The notes beneath the pieces were generated by a model. That model saw only the letters and a list, made by a program, of their open reading frames with translations. It was not told the origin of the DNA and searched no databases. From Mycobacterium kyorinense (GTDB taxonomy: Bacteria > Actinomycetota > Actinomycetes > Mycobacteriales > Mycobacteriaceae): DNA of 64,000 bases. The stretch spans positions 1 to 64,000 of the forward strand of contig NZ_LQPE01000163.1 of the NCBI RefSeq assembly GCF_002101735.1, in the 5' to 3' direction. Made by a program: the position numbers and the translations under genes. Positions 1 through 8,526 of the stretch are shown piece after piece (within the stretch, counting starts at the first letter, position 1; every line of letters begins with the position of its first letter).

Positions 1-153
1 GGGCGGAGCGGGGCGGCGGGGTTCCTGCGGTCGGCCGCTCTGCGGGATTCGCTGGGTGGGTGATTGGGACGGGCCGGGAGTCGGCTGCGGGCGTCCTGGG
101 GGGCGAGCCCATTCCGACCCGTCGCCGCGAGAGGGCCCTTGCGGAGTCGTCAC
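1..153 (-). CDS. DUF2993 (LmeA-like) protein, N-terminus only, tandem paralog
   Basis: Reading leftward from a GTG at 151-153, the frame stays open to the window edge. It begins (M)TTPQGPSRGDGSEWARPPG and continues as a Pro/Gln-rich stretch. This matches the start of the next gene upstream (MTNPQGPPHDDPSIWARPG), so I call it the N-terminal part of a second Rv0479c-type protein. In this family a disordered proline-rich head precedes one membrane helix and a periplasmic DUF2993 domain; those parts lie outside the window. The GTG is 44 bp after the stop of the upstream copy and in the same orientation, so co-transcription is likely. It is truncated by the window edge, not shown to be broken. Confidence 0.7.
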   Translation of the reverse strand, partial: MTTPQGPSRGDGSEWARPPGRPQPTPGPSQSPTQRIPQSGRPQEPRRPAPP

Positions 154-197
154 TAGCGCGATTTTGCCCTATCGAACTGAACGAAGTCGAAGGTTGG

Positions 198-1148
198 TCA
201 CAGCTTGGCGAAGCACGGGTCCGACTGGCCGGGCGGTATCGACGCGTTACGCGTCGAAAAGTGGGCTGTCACACCGTCATCGGTGACCTTCACGGCATCG
301 GCGTGAATACCGAGCGGGTAGTCGTTGATCAGCCGCGAGGTGAAGACGTCCAGCGCATCCTGCGCGGTCTCGGCCGGCACCGGGGCGCCCATCGCCGTGA
401 CCGAGACGACCTTCAGCGACAGGCCGTTGTTCGCGACGGCGGGCTTGACCGTGACGCTGCCCAGGCCCAGTGCGCCCTTGAGCTCGATGGTTCCGGCGCT
501 CGGATTGGTGGTCACGCTGTTGACCAGGCCGCCGACGAACGGAACCGCGTCGGCCACCGTTTCCTTGATGCCTTCGGACGTCCAGGTGATGGCGGCGTCC
601 AGCGCGCCGATGGTGCCCTTGGAGTTGGCGTCGCCGTGCAGGTTGACCTCGCTGATCGCGATGTCGGCCCGCATGCCCTTGGCGCTGCGGATCTGGTTGC
701 CGGCGGTTTTGATCGAGATGTCTCGGTAGTCGCCGGCCAGGTGCTGTAGCAGGAACGGGTACGGGCCGAACGAGACGCTGGCCTTGTCCTGCACCACGCA
801 TTCGGTGGCCGCGGCCACCACGCTGTCGGCGCGGTGGCGGGCATACAGTTCGCCGCCGACCAGGCCGGCTGCGCCCAGCAACAGCACGATGACGGCGACC
901 AGGACGATCGACAGCGGGTCGCGGAACAGGCGGCGCTTGGATTTTCCCGGCATTTTCACGGTTGCGGCGTCCTCGGCTGGGTACTCCTGGACACCCGGCG
1001 GCGGGGCCCAGGCCGCGTCTGCCGGCTGCTGCTCCGGCGTGGTCTGCGGTGAGTCGGACGGTCCGTGCGGCGGCGCGGCCGCGTCCTCGCTGCCCGGCCG
1101 AGCCCAAATCGACGGGTCGTCGTGCGGAGGTCCCTGCGGGTTCGTCAC
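198..1148 (-). CDS. DUF2993 membrane-anchored protein (Rv0479c type)
   Basis: 316 aa. Residues 1-76 are a Pro/Gln/Ala-rich cytoplasmic head ending in a basic patch (KSKRRLFRD). Residues 78-100 form one transmembrane helix. Residues 105-316 are a periplasmic DUF2993 domain. LmeA, the characterised DUF2993 protein of mycobacteria, is a periplasmic phospholipase-like protein needed for lipomannan maturation; this is a separate paralog and its substrate is unknown. The GTG start overlaps the TGA stop of the amidohydrolase gene by four bases (GTGA), which fixes the start and implies translational coupling. Orthology to Rv0479c rests on order, overall similarity and the MTNPQGPP start. Confidence 0.9.
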   Translation of the reverse strand: MTNPQGPPHDDPSIWARPGSEDAAAPPHGPSDSPQTTPEQQPADAAWAPPPGVQEYPAEDAATVKMPGKSKRRLFRDPLSIVLVAVIVLLLGAAGLVGGELYARHRADSVVAAATECVVQDKASVSFGPYPFLLQHLAGDYRDISIKTAGNQIRSAKGMRADIAISEVNLHGDANSKGTIGALDAAITWTSEGIKETVADAVPFVGGLVNSVTTNPSAGTIELKGALGLGSVTVKPAVANNGLSLKVVSVTAMGAPVPAETAQDALDVFTSRLINDYPLGIHADAVKVTDDGVTAHFSTRNASIPPGQSDPCFAKL

Positions 1149-1963
1149 CCGGGCGATTCTGCCTTATCGACGTGCGGGAAGTCGGCTTGGTTGCGCAGGA
1201 CCGCGATGGTGTCCCGCGCCGTCGCGACCTGGTCGAGGTCGATGTCGGCGACCAACAGCTGCGGGTCGGCGCCGGCCGAGGACACCACCTCGCCGAACGG
1301 CGACACCACCAGGCTCCCGCCGACCCCGGTCGGTGCGCCCGAGCCGCTCAACGGCTGGCCCGGGTCGGCCTGCCCGGCCGCCGCGATGTAGCTGGTGGAG
1401 TCCAGCGCGCGGGCGCGCGCCAGCAACGTCCACTGCTCGAGCTTGCCGCGCCCGGCGCCCCACGACGCGGCGATCGCGATCAGTTGCGCGCCCCGGCGCG
1501 CCAGCGTGGTGTAGAGCGCGGGGAAGCGGATGTCGTAGCAGGTGCTCAACCCGACCCCCACCCCGTCGACCGTGATCACCACCGGCTCGCGACCCGGCGC
1601 GACCGTGCGCGACTCGGTGAACCCGAACGCGTCGTAGAGGTGAATCTTGTCGTAATGCGCGTCGATGCCGGGGCCCGCGGCCAGCAGGGTGTTGGTGACT
1701 CGTCCGTCGCCGGCCGGGGCGAACATGCCGGCGATCACGGCGATTCCGGCGTCGGCGGCGATGCGGCGTACGCCGTCGGCCCACGGGCCGTCGACCGGTT
1801 CGGCGATCGGTGCCAGCGCCACCCCGAACCGGCACATCGTGGCCTCGGGGAACACCACCAGCGCCGCGCCGGCGTCGGCGGCCCGGGCCGTGTAGTCGCG
1901 CACCAGGTTCAGGTTGCCGGTCGGCTCGGTGCCGCTGAGGATTTGGGCCACCGCAATCCGCAT
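1145..1963 (-). CDS. Carbon-nitrogen hydrolase (nitrilase superfamily), Rv0480c type
   Basis: 272 aa, full length for a Nit/omega-amidase-like hydrolase. The catalytic triad is visible: Glu40 in FPEAT, Lys106 in YDKIHLYD, and the nucleophile Cys142 in STCYDIRFP. Such enzymes hydrolyse amides through a cysteine thioester; by family the likely role is a cytosolic omega-amidase or deaminated-glutathione-amidase type repair activity, which the sequence alone does not settle. It lies 21 bp downstream of the DUF2505 gene and overlaps the DUF2993 gene by four bases, so the three probably form one leftward operon. Confidence 0.93.
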   Translation of the reverse strand: MRIAVAQILSGTEPTGNLNLVRDYTARAADAGAALVVFPEATMCRFGVALAPIAEPVDGPWADGVRRIAADAGIAVIAGMFAPAGDGRVTNTLLAAGPGIDAHYDKIHLYDAFGFTESRTVAPGREPVVITVDGVGVGLSTCYDIRFPALYTTLARRGAQLIAIAASWGAGRGKLEQWTLLARARALDSTSYIAAAGQADPGQPLSGSGAPTGVGGSLVVSPFGEVVSSAGADPQLLVADIDLDQVATARDTIAVLRNQADFPHVDKAESPG

Positions 1964-1984
1964 GACGGCCAGCCTAGAACCGTC

Positions 1985-2497
1985 TCAGGCGGTCTGGCTG
2001 ATCCACATGGTGGTGAAGCGCTGCTCGGCGATCAGCAGCTCGACCAGCTGGTTGCCGATGAAGTTCTCCAGCTTGCCGCCGACCAGCGGTATGCGCACCT
2101 CGACGGTCGCCCGAAACTTCAGCCGGGCGCCGCCCGTCTCGGCCACCGGCTCCAGCACGGCGGTCCCGGTCAGCGCCGCCGGCGCGTCGATGATCGCCCC
2201 CGCGACAGTGGCATTGGCGATCCCGTCGCTGATCCCGGTCCACGTCTCCTCGCGCCGGATGCGCAGATCGCCGCGGTGGAACTGAGTGACCACGGCCGGC
2301 AGCCGGTCGCTGCGCAGCACCTGCGTGGTGACCACGTCGATGCCGCCGTCGTCATCGACCCGCAGTACGTCCAGCGTCGCGTCGTCGGCGCCGGAATCGG
2401 CCAATCGGGCCCGCCAGTACTTCTCGTCGCCGAATGCCCGAAGCACATCTTCGACGGTCGCCCCGTAGTCCGTGGACATGTCGAATGAACGCGGCAT
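1985..2497 (-). CDS. DUF2505 protein (Rv0481c type)
   Basis: 170 aa. It looks like a START/SRPBCC-fold DUF2505 protein: an N-terminal helix (TVEDVLRAFGDEKYWRARL), alternating strands, and a C-terminal amphipathic helix (GGKLENFIGNQLVELLIAEQRFTTMWI). No catalytic motif is visible; the fold usually binds a hydrophobic ligand. The start at 2497 lies 26 bp from the divergent murB start, so the two promoters must overlap. First gene of the leftward DUF2505-amidohydrolase-DUF2993 cluster. Function unknown. Confidence 0.85.
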   Translation of the reverse strand: MPRSFDMSTDYGATVEDVLRAFGDEKYWRARLADSGADDATLDVLRVDDDGGIDVVTTQVLRSDRLPAVVTQFHRGDLRIRREETWTGISDGIANATVAGAIIDAPAALTGTAVLEPVAETGGARLKFRATVEVRIPLVGGKLENFIGNQLVELLIAEQRFTTMWISQTA

Positions 2498-2523
2498 AGC
2501 AGGTCACGCTACCGTTACCGCCC

Positions 2524-3588
2524 GTGGCGGGAACGTTGTTCGCGGGTGCGCGCGTCGCCGAAAACGTGCCGTTGGCGCCGCTGACCACCTTGCGCGTCGG
2601 ACCCGTCGCGCAACGCGTGATCACCTGCACCAGCACCGAACAAGTGGTCGCCACGCTGGCTCAGCTGGATGCCGAGAACTGCCGGCCGATGCTGGTGTTG
2701 GCCGGCGGTTCCAACGTGGTGATCGCCGATACGCTGACCGGCCTGACCGTGGTGCGCTTGGCCACCAGCGACATCAGCATCGAGGGCAACGTGCTGCGCG
2801 CACAAGCCGGCGCGGTGTGGGACGACGTGGTGGCCACCTCCGTCGCCGCCGGCCTGGGCGGGCTGGAGTGCATGTCCGGCATCCCCGGCTCGGCGGGCGC
2901 CACCCCCGTGCAGAACGTCGGCGCGTACGGCGCCGAGGTGGCCGACACCATCACCCGGGTGCGGCTGTTGGATCGGCGCAGCGGCGACGTGCGCTGGGCG
3001 CCGCCCGGCGAACTGGGGTTCGGCTACCGCACCAGCGTGCTCAAGCATTCGCAAGACGCCGTCGTGCTGGAAGTCGAGTTCGCGCTGGACGCGTCGGGCC
3101 GCAGCGCGCCGCTGCGCTACGGCGAGCTGATCGCCGCGCTGAATGCCAAGGCCGGCCGGCGCGCCGACCCTGCGCAGGTACGCAAGGCGGTGCTGGCGTT
3201 GCGGGCCCGCAAGGGCATGGTGCTCGACGCCGCCGACCACGACACCTGGAGCGTGGGCTCGTTTTTCACCAATCCCGTTGTGCCGCAAGAGGTTTACCAG
3301 CAGCTGGCGGATCGGGCCGACCGGCCGGTGCCGCACTATCCGGCGCCCGACGGCGTCAAGCTGGCCGCCGGGTGGCTGGTCGAGCAAGCCGGCTTCGGCA
3401 AGGGCTATCCGAATACCGACAGCGCGCCCTGCCGGTTGTCGACCAAGCATGCGCTTGCTTTGACGAATCGCGGTACCGCCACCGCGGCCGACGTGGTGGC
3501 GCTGGCGCGCACGGTGCGCGACGGCGTCCGCGATGTGTTTGGCATCACACTCGTACCCGAACCGGTGCTGGTCGGCTGCGAGTTGTAG
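2524..3588 (+). CDS. murB: UDP-N-acetylenolpyruvoylglucosamine reductase
   Basis: 354 aa type I MurB, which reduces UDP-GlcNAc-enolpyruvate to UDP-MurNAc with NADPH and FAD in cytosolic peptidoglycan synthesis. Visible motifs: TTLRVGP at the N-terminus; the FAD-binding stretch with AGGSNVVIAD; GIPGSAGATPVQNVGAYG; the GYRTS loop typical of type I enzymes; the catalytic serine in VGSFFTNP; and the C-terminal glutamate in LVPEPVLVG. The GTG at 2524 is the first start after the divergent DUF2505 gene and gives a slightly shorter N-terminus than M. tuberculosis MurB as I remember it. The lipoprotein transpeptidase lprQ follows 47 bp downstream, a cell-wall context. Confidence 0.96.
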   Translation: MAGTLFAGARVAENVPLAPLTTLRVGPVAQRVITCTSTEQVVATLAQLDAENCRPMLVLAGGSNVVIADTLTGLTVVRLATSDISIEGNVLRAQAGAVWDDVVATSVAAGLGGLECMSGIPGSAGATPVQNVGAYGAEVADTITRVRLLDRRSGDVRWAPPGELGFGYRTSVLKHSQDAVVLEVEFALDASGRSAPLRYGELIAALNAKAGRRADPAQVRKAVLALRARKGMVLDAADHDTWSVGSFFTNPVVPQEVYQQLADRADRPVPHYPAPDGVKLAAGWLVEQAGFGKGYPNTDSAPCRLSTKHALALTNRGTATAADVVALARTVRDGVRDVFGITLVPEPVLVGCEL

Positions 3589-3635
3589 CCGCGCGTGCGC
3601 GGGGAGGGCCGTTTTCGCCGGTATCTTTGTCTGTC

Positions 3636-4946
3636 GTGAACACAGCGCGCGACCTGCCGTCGATCAACCGGCGCCGGGCCTTGTCGACGCTGGTGGTGGG
3701 GATGTTCGCGCCCAGCGTGCTGGCTGCTTGTGCCGGGGGGTCGACCAAGCAAGCCGATAAGGCCAAACCACCGGCGGCGCCGAGTTTGACGTTCCACCCG
3801 GCCGACAAGGCCGAGGACGTGGTGCCCACTGCGCCGATCAGTGTCGAGGTGCGCGACGGCTGGTTTCAGAAGGTGGCGCTGACGAATTCGGCCGGCAAGG
3901 TGGTGGCCGGGTCGCTCAACCGCGACCGCACCCTCTACACCATCACCGAGCCGCTCGGCTACGACGCCACCTACACCTGGAGCGGCTCCGTGGTGGGCCA
4001 CGACGGCAAGGCCGTGCCGGTGGCCGGCAAGCTCACCACGGTCACGCCCACCAAGGTGATCGACGGCGGATTCCAGCTGGCCGACGGGCAGACGGTCGGG
4101 GTGGCCGCGCCGATCATCATCCAGTTCGACGCGCCGATTGCCGACAAGGCCGCCGTCGAGCGTGCACTGAAGGTCACCACCGACCCGCCCGTCGAGGGCA
4201 GCTGGGCCTGGCTGCCCGACGAGGCCGAGGGAGCGCGGGTGCACTACCGCACCCGCGAGTACTACCCCGCCGGCACCAAGGTCAACGTCGAGGCCAAGCT
4301 GTACGGGCTGGCGTTCGGCGACGGCGCCTACGGCAAGCAGGACATGAGCCTGGCCTTCCAGATCGGGCGGCGCCAGGTGGTCAAGGCCGAAATCTCGTCG
4401 CACCGCATCCAGGTGGTCCGCGACGAGGGCGTCATCATGGACTTTCCGTGCAGCTACGGCGAGGGCGACAAGGCGCGCAACGTCACCCGCAACGGCATCC
4501 ACGTGGTCAGCGAGAAGTACTCGGACTTCTACATGTCCAATCCGGCCGCGGGATACAGCAACATCCACGAGCGCTGGGCCGTCCGGATCTCCAACAACGG
4601 CGAATTCATCCATGCCAACCCGGCAAGTGCTGGCGCACAAGGGAATTCGAACGTCACCAACGGCTGCATCAACCTGTCGACGGCCGACGCCGAGCAGTAT
4701 TACAACAGCGCCATCTACGGTGACCCGGTCGAGGTGACCGGCAGCCGGATCGAGCTGTCCTACGCCGACGGCGACATCTGGGACTGGGCCGTGGACTGGG
4801 ACACCTGGGTGTCGATGTCGGCGCTGCCGCCGTCGAACGGGTCCAAGCCGTCGCCGGCGTCGCTGCCACGCAGTGCCCCGGCCACGCCCAAGGACGCGCC
4901 GACGCTCTCGGGCACCCCGACTACGAGCGTCCGACCCGGCGGCTAG
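3636..4946 (+). CDS. lprQ: L,D-transpeptidase lipoprotein LprQ (LdtMt5 type)
   Basis: 436 aa. The N-terminus has an RRR basic patch and a hydrophobic segment ending in a lipobox LAAC with the lipidated Cys32, so it is an exported lipoprotein. Ig-like domains follow (about residues 50-265), then a C-terminal YkuD catalytic domain with the active-site region FIHANPAS...TNGCINLS carrying the catalytic cysteine. L,D-transpeptidases make 3-3 crosslinks in mycobacterial peptidoglycan. I chose the GTG at 3636 because it gives signal plus lipobox and a length close to the M. tuberculosis protein; the open frame extends further upstream inside murB. Its last 26 bp overlap the convergent SDR gene. Confidence 0.94.
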   Translation: MNTARDLPSINRRRALSTLVVGMFAPSVLAACAGGSTKQADKAKPPAAPSLTFHPADKAEDVVPTAPISVEVRDGWFQKVALTNSAGKVVAGSLNRDRTLYTITEPLGYDATYTWSGSVVGHDGKAVPVAGKLTTVTPTKVIDGGFQLADGQTVGVAAPIIIQFDAPIADKAAVERALKVTTDPPVEGSWAWLPDEAEGARVHYRTREYYPAGTKVNVEAKLYGLAFGDGAYGKQDMSLAFQIGRRQVVKAEISSHRIQVVRDEGVIMDFPCSYGEGDKARNVTRNGIHVVSEKYSDFYMSNPAAGYSNIHERWAVRISNNGEFIHANPASAGAQGNSNVTNGCINLSTADAEQYYNSAIYGDPVEVTGSRIELSYADGDIWDWAVDWDTWVSMSALPPSNGSKPSPASLPRSAPATPKDAPTLSGTPTTSVRPGG

Positions 4947-5661
4947 CGGTGGCCTGGTCGCGCGGCCGGATCACGATCTGGTCGAGGTTGACGTGCGACG
5001 GGCGCGACGCCACGAACCCGATCACCTCGGCGACGTCGGCGGCCACCAGCGGCGTCATCCCCTCGTAGACCGCGTCGGCGCGCTGCTGGTCGCCGCCGAA
5101 GCGCACCAGCGAGAACTCCGTTTCGACGGCGCCCGGCGCAATTTCGGTGAGCCGCACCGGCTTTCCCAACAGCTCGCCGCGCAGCGTGCGGTGCAGCGCA
5201 CCCTGCGCATGCTTGGCCGAGGTGTAGCCGGCGCCGCCGTCGTAAACCTCGAACGCGGCGACCGAGGTGACCGTGACGATCAGGCCGTCGCCGGACGCGA
5301 TCAGCTTGGGCAGCAGCGCGCGGGTCATCCGCAGCGTGCCGAGCACGTTGGTCTCCCACATCCAGCGCCAATGCTCCAGGTCGGCGTCGGCCACCGGCTC
5401 CAGGCCCTTGGCGCCGCCGGCGTTGTTGACCAGCACGTCGACCCGGTCCAGCCCGGCGGCCAGCGCCTCCACCGCGGCGCCGTCGGTGACGTCCGCGACC
5501 ACGGCGGTGCCGCCGATCTCGTCGGCCAGCTTCTCGATACGGTCCGCCCGGCGCGCCACCGCCACCACGTGAAAGCCTTGGGCTGCAAGGGTTCTCGCGG
5601 TCGCTTCGCCGATCCCGGCGCTGGCGCCGGTGACCACCGCGACGCGCTTCGAAGTCGTCAT
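4921..5661 (-). CDS. Short-chain dehydrogenase/reductase (Rv0484c type)
   Basis: 246 aa classical SDR. The cofactor motif TGASAGIGEAT is at residues 10-20, then NNAG and the catalytic YTSAK. The basic ARRADR after the second strand suggests NADP preference. The likely substrate is a hydroxy/keto metabolite or acyl chain, which the sequence does not identify. The ATG at 5661 (MTTSKRVAVVTG) places the Rossmann strand directly at the N-terminus, so longer upstream frames are rejected. It is divergent from the ROK regulator across a 196-bp gap and convergent with lprQ (26-bp tail overlap). Confidence 0.92.
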   Translation of the reverse strand: MTTSKRVAVVTGASAGIGEATARTLAAQGFHVVAVARRADRIEKLADEIGGTAVVADVTDGAAVEALAAGLDRVDVLVNNAGGAKGLEPVADADLEHWRWMWETNVLGTLRMTRALLPKLIASGDGLIVTVTSVAAFEVYDGGAGYTSAKHAQGALHRTLRGELLGKPVRLTEIAPGAVETEFSLVRFGGDQQRADAVYEGMTPLVAADVAEVIGFVASRPSHVNLDQIVIRPRDQATASRRVGRS

Positions 5662-5857
5662 CGGGACCACTTTAATAACCGTGCTAAATTCCTGGTGTGT
5701 ACTCGAGCGCTGTGTTCGGTCTGACGTCCGCGTGTCTGTTCGCGGACTGCGCATGTTGTCGCTGCGCACTTTGCCGCGCCTGACCGGCCTTGTAGAACCA
5801 CCGAAGCCGGCGTGCGGCCAGGACCCGCCATCGGAACTCGGATAAGGACACACGCCC

Positions 5858-7153
5858 GTGCGCACCATCACTCTCAGTACCGTCACCAGCCACTCACACA
5901 GTCGCAAGACCCCGCTGCGGACTCGCCACGTCGTGGCGCCGTCGCTGCAGCTCTCCGACGCCGCCGCGGCGTCGGTGTTCCGGGCCGTGCGGCTGCGCGG
6001 CCCGATCGGTCGCGACGTCATCGCCCAAGCCACCTCGCTTTCCATCGCGACGGTCAACCGCCAGGTCATCGCGCTGCTTGACGCCGGCCTGCTGCGCGAA
6101 CGCGCCGACCTCGCGGTCGCCGGCGCCATCGGGCGCCCGCGGGTGCCCGTCGAGGTCAACCACGAGCCGTTTTTGACCCTGGGCATCCACATCGGCGCGC
6201 GAACCACCAGCATCGTGGCCACCGATCTGTTCGGCCGCACGCTGGACGCTGTCGAGACTGCGACGCCGCTCAGCGGGCACGCGTCTGCGCTGGCGTCGCT
6301 GGCCGACGGCGCCCGCCGCTACCTGCGGCGCTGGCACCGGCGCCGGCCGGTGTGGGTCGGGGTGGCGATCGGCGGGGCGGTCGACGGCGTCAGCGGGCAC
6401 GTCGACCACCCGCGGCTGGGCTGGCGCGACGCCCCGGTGGGCCCGGTGCTGGCCGAGGCGCTGGGACTGCCGGTGTCGGTGGCCTCGCACGTCGACGCGA
6501 TGGCCGGGGCCGAGCTGCTGCTGGGCATGCGCCGCTTCACGTCGAACTCGTCGACCAGCCTGTACGTCTACGCCCGCGAGACCGTGGGGTATGCGCTGAT
6601 GATCGACGGGCGGGTGCACAGCCCGGCCAGCGGCCCGGGAACCATCGCGAACTTGCCCGCCACTTCCGAGCTGCTCGGCGGGTCCGGGCAACTGGAGTCC
6701 ACGGTCAGCGACGAGGCCGTGCTGACCGCGGCCCGACGGCTCGGTCTGCTGCCGGGGGTGCGAACGGCGACGCGTAGCGGCTCGGGCATCACGGAGCTGA
6801 TCAAGACCGCGCGGGCCGGCAACCAGCAGGCCAAAGACCTGTTGGCCGAGCGGGCCCGGGTGCTCGGCGAAGCGGTCGCGCTGCTGCGTGACCTGCTCAA
6901 CCCCGACGACCTGGTGGTCGGCGGGCAGGCGTTCACCGAATACCCCGAGGGAATGGCGCACGTCGAAACGGCATTCGCCGCGCGCTCGGTGCTGCCCCGC
7001 CGGGACATCCGGGTCACTGCGTTCGGCAACCGGGTGCAGGAGGCCGGGGCCGGCATCGTGTCGCTGGGCGGGTTGTACGCCGACCCGCTGGGCGCCATGC
7101 GGCGCGCTCAGGGCCCGGCGTTGCGGGTCGCAGCCGCCGAATCGTCCGCCTGA
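5858..7153 (+). CDS. ROK-family transcriptional regulator (Rv0485 type)
   Basis: 431 aa. A winged helix-turn-helix occupies about residues 38-90 (IGRDVIAQATSLSIATVNRQVIALLDAGLL), followed by a ROK sugar-kinase-like domain (about 105-405). ROK repressors often sense sugars or sugar phosphates; the M. tuberculosis ortholog Rv0485 is reported to affect expression of a PE/PPE pair, so its ligand and regulon are not obvious. The start GTG at 5858 has an upstream AAGGA. mshA follows 35 bp downstream in the same direction, so co-transcription is possible. Confidence 0.92.
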   Translation: MRTITLSTVTSHSHSRKTPLRTRHVVAPSLQLSDAAAASVFRAVRLRGPIGRDVIAQATSLSIATVNRQVIALLDAGLLRERADLAVAGAIGRPRVPVEVNHEPFLTLGIHIGARTTSIVATDLFGRTLDAVETATPLSGHASALASLADGARRYLRRWHRRRPVWVGVAIGGAVDGVSGHVDHPRLGWRDAPVGPVLAEALGLPVSVASHVDAMAGAELLLGMRRFTSNSSTSLYVYARETVGYALMIDGRVHSPASGPGTIANLPATSELLGGSGQLESTVSDEAVLTAARRLGLLPGVRTATRSGSGITELIKTARAGNQQAKDLLAERARVLGEAVALLRDLLNPDDLVVGGQAFTEYPEGMAHVETAFAARSVLPRRDIRVTAFGNRVQEAGAGIVSLGGLYADPLGAMRRAQGPALRVAAAESSA

Positions 7154-7188
7154 GGTGGCCCGTCGGGCGGTGCTGCAAAGATGGCGGT

Positions 7189-8475
7189 GTGCCACATAAC
7201 GCGCTGCCCCGGCTGGACGTCTCCGAGTTGACCGATCCCCGCCGGGTGGCGGTGCTATCGGTGCACACCTCGCCGCTGGCCCAGCCGGGCACCGGGGACG
7301 CCGGCGGAATGAACGTCTACGTGCTGCAAAGCGCGCTCCATCTGGCTCGCCGCGGCGTTCAGGTGGAGATCTTCACCCGGGCCACCGCGTCCACCGATCC
7401 GCCGGTCGTGCAGGTGGCGCCCGGCGTGCTCGTGCGCAACGTGGTGGCCGGGCCGTTCGAGGGCCTGGACAAATACGACCTGCCCACCCAGCTGTGTGCC
7501 TTCGCCGCCGGGGTGCTGCGCGCCGAAGCCGCCCACGAGCCCGGCTACTACGACATCGTGCACTCGCACTACTGGCTGTCCGGACAGGTCGGCTGGCTGG
7601 CCCGGGACCGCTGGGCGGTGCCGCTGGTGCACACCGCGCACACCCTGGCGGCGGTCAAGAACGCGGCGCTGGCCGACGGGGACGCTCCTGAGCCGCCGCT
7701 GCGCACGGTCGGTGAGCAGCAGGTCGTCGACGAGGCGGACCGACTGATCGTCAACACCGAAGATGAAGCGGCACAACTGGTTTCGCTGCACAACGCCGAT
7801 CCCGCGCGGATCGACGTGGCGCATCCCGGGGTGGACTTGGACGTGTTCCGCCCGGGGGACCGCCGCGCCGCCCGCGCCGCACTGGGGTTGCCCCTGGATG
7901 AGCACGTGGTGGCTTTCGTTGGCCGCATCCAGCCGCTCAAGGCGCCCGACATTCTGCTGCGCGCGGCCGCGAAACTGCCGCGCGTGCACATCGTGGTGGC
8001 CGGCGGGCCGTCGGGCAGCGGGCTGGCCGCCCCGGACGGCCTGGTTCGGCTGGCCGACCAATTGGGTATCAGCGACCGCGTGACGTTCCTGCCGCCGCAG
8101 TCGCGCTCCGAGCTGGCCCGGCTGTTTCAGGCCGCCGATCTGGTGGGGGTGCCCAGCTATTCGGAGTCGTTCGGGCTGGTCGCAGTGGAGGCGCAGGCCT
8201 GCGGGACGCCGGTGGTGGCGGCCGCCGTGGGCGGGCTACCGGTGGCGGTGCGCGACGGGGTCAGCGGCACCCTGGTGTCCGGGCACGACGTGGACAGGTG
8301 GGCCGATGCCATCGACGGGCTGCTGCGGCTGGACGGCGCGATGAGCCGCTCCGCGGTCGAGCATGCCGCGACGTTCTCGTGGGACAACACCGTCGACGCG
8401 CTGCTGGCCAGCTACCGTCGTGCGATCGGCGAGTTCGCTGCCCGTGGTGAGGTCCGCGAGTTGATGCGCGCATGA
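7189..8475 (+). CDS. mshA: D-inositol-3-phosphate glycosyltransferase, mycothiol synthesis
   Basis: 428 aa GT4-family retaining glycosyltransferase. MshA joins GlcNAc from UDP-GlcNAc to 1L-myo-inositol-1-phosphate, the first step of mycothiol synthesis. Visible: N-terminal GTGDAGGMNVYV loop; HSHYWLSG; HTAHTLAAVKN; the nucleotide-sugar site VGRIQPLKAPDILL; and the GT4 E-X7-E signature (SYSESFGLVAVEAQACGTPVV). Start GTG at 7189. The stop TGA lies inside the ATGA that opens a MIRU-like element, which separates mshA from the YbjN-like gene. Confidence 0.97.
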   Translation: MPHNALPRLDVSELTDPRRVAVLSVHTSPLAQPGTGDAGGMNVYVLQSALHLARRGVQVEIFTRATASTDPPVVQVAPGVLVRNVVAGPFEGLDKYDLPTQLCAFAAGVLRAEAAHEPGYYDIVHSHYWLSGQVGWLARDRWAVPLVHTAHTLAAVKNAALADGDAPEPPLRTVGEQQVVDEADRLIVNTEDEAAQLVSLHNADPARIDVAHPGVDLDVFRPGDRRAARAALGLPLDEHVVAFVGRIQPLKAPDILLRAAAKLPRVHIVVAGGPSGSGLAAPDGLVRLADQLGISDRVTFLPPQSRSELARLFQAADLVGVPSYSESFGLVAVEAQACGTPVVAAAVGGLPVAVRDGVSGTLVSGHDVDRWADAIDGLLRLDGAMSRSAVEHAATFSWDNTVDALLASYRRAIGEFAARGEVRELMRA

Positions 8476-8526
8476 GTCGCGCCGACGACGATGACGCCGG
8501 CGTAGCCGGGGTCGAGGAGTGGCGCC
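8472..8526 (+). repeat. MIRU-like intergenic unit between mshA and the YbjN-like gene
   Basis: This 55-bp unit starts with an ATGA holding the mshA stop codon and ends just before the ATG of the next gene. Its first 22 bases (ATGAGTCGCGCCGACGACGATG) match the senX3-regX3 unit at 11168 at 19 positions, and the end (GAGGAG, then GCGC before ATGA) is also shared. Overlap with the stop and start codons of its neighbours is the known habit of mycobacterial interspersed repetitive units. The middle has diverged. It keeps the two genes in one transcription unit. Confidence 0.65.

Noticed and set aside
1..63. Plus-strand frame ending in TGA at 61-63 as the 3' end of an upstream gene
   Set aside because: The minus strand of the same bases gives a better match: the N-terminus of a second DUF2993 protein. 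No family fits the plus-strand residues.
2472..3635. Upstream extension of the lprQ frame through murB
   Set aside because: The extra 388 codons overlap murB in another frame and read as low-complexity Arg/Ala protein; the signal peptide and lipobox require the start at 3636.
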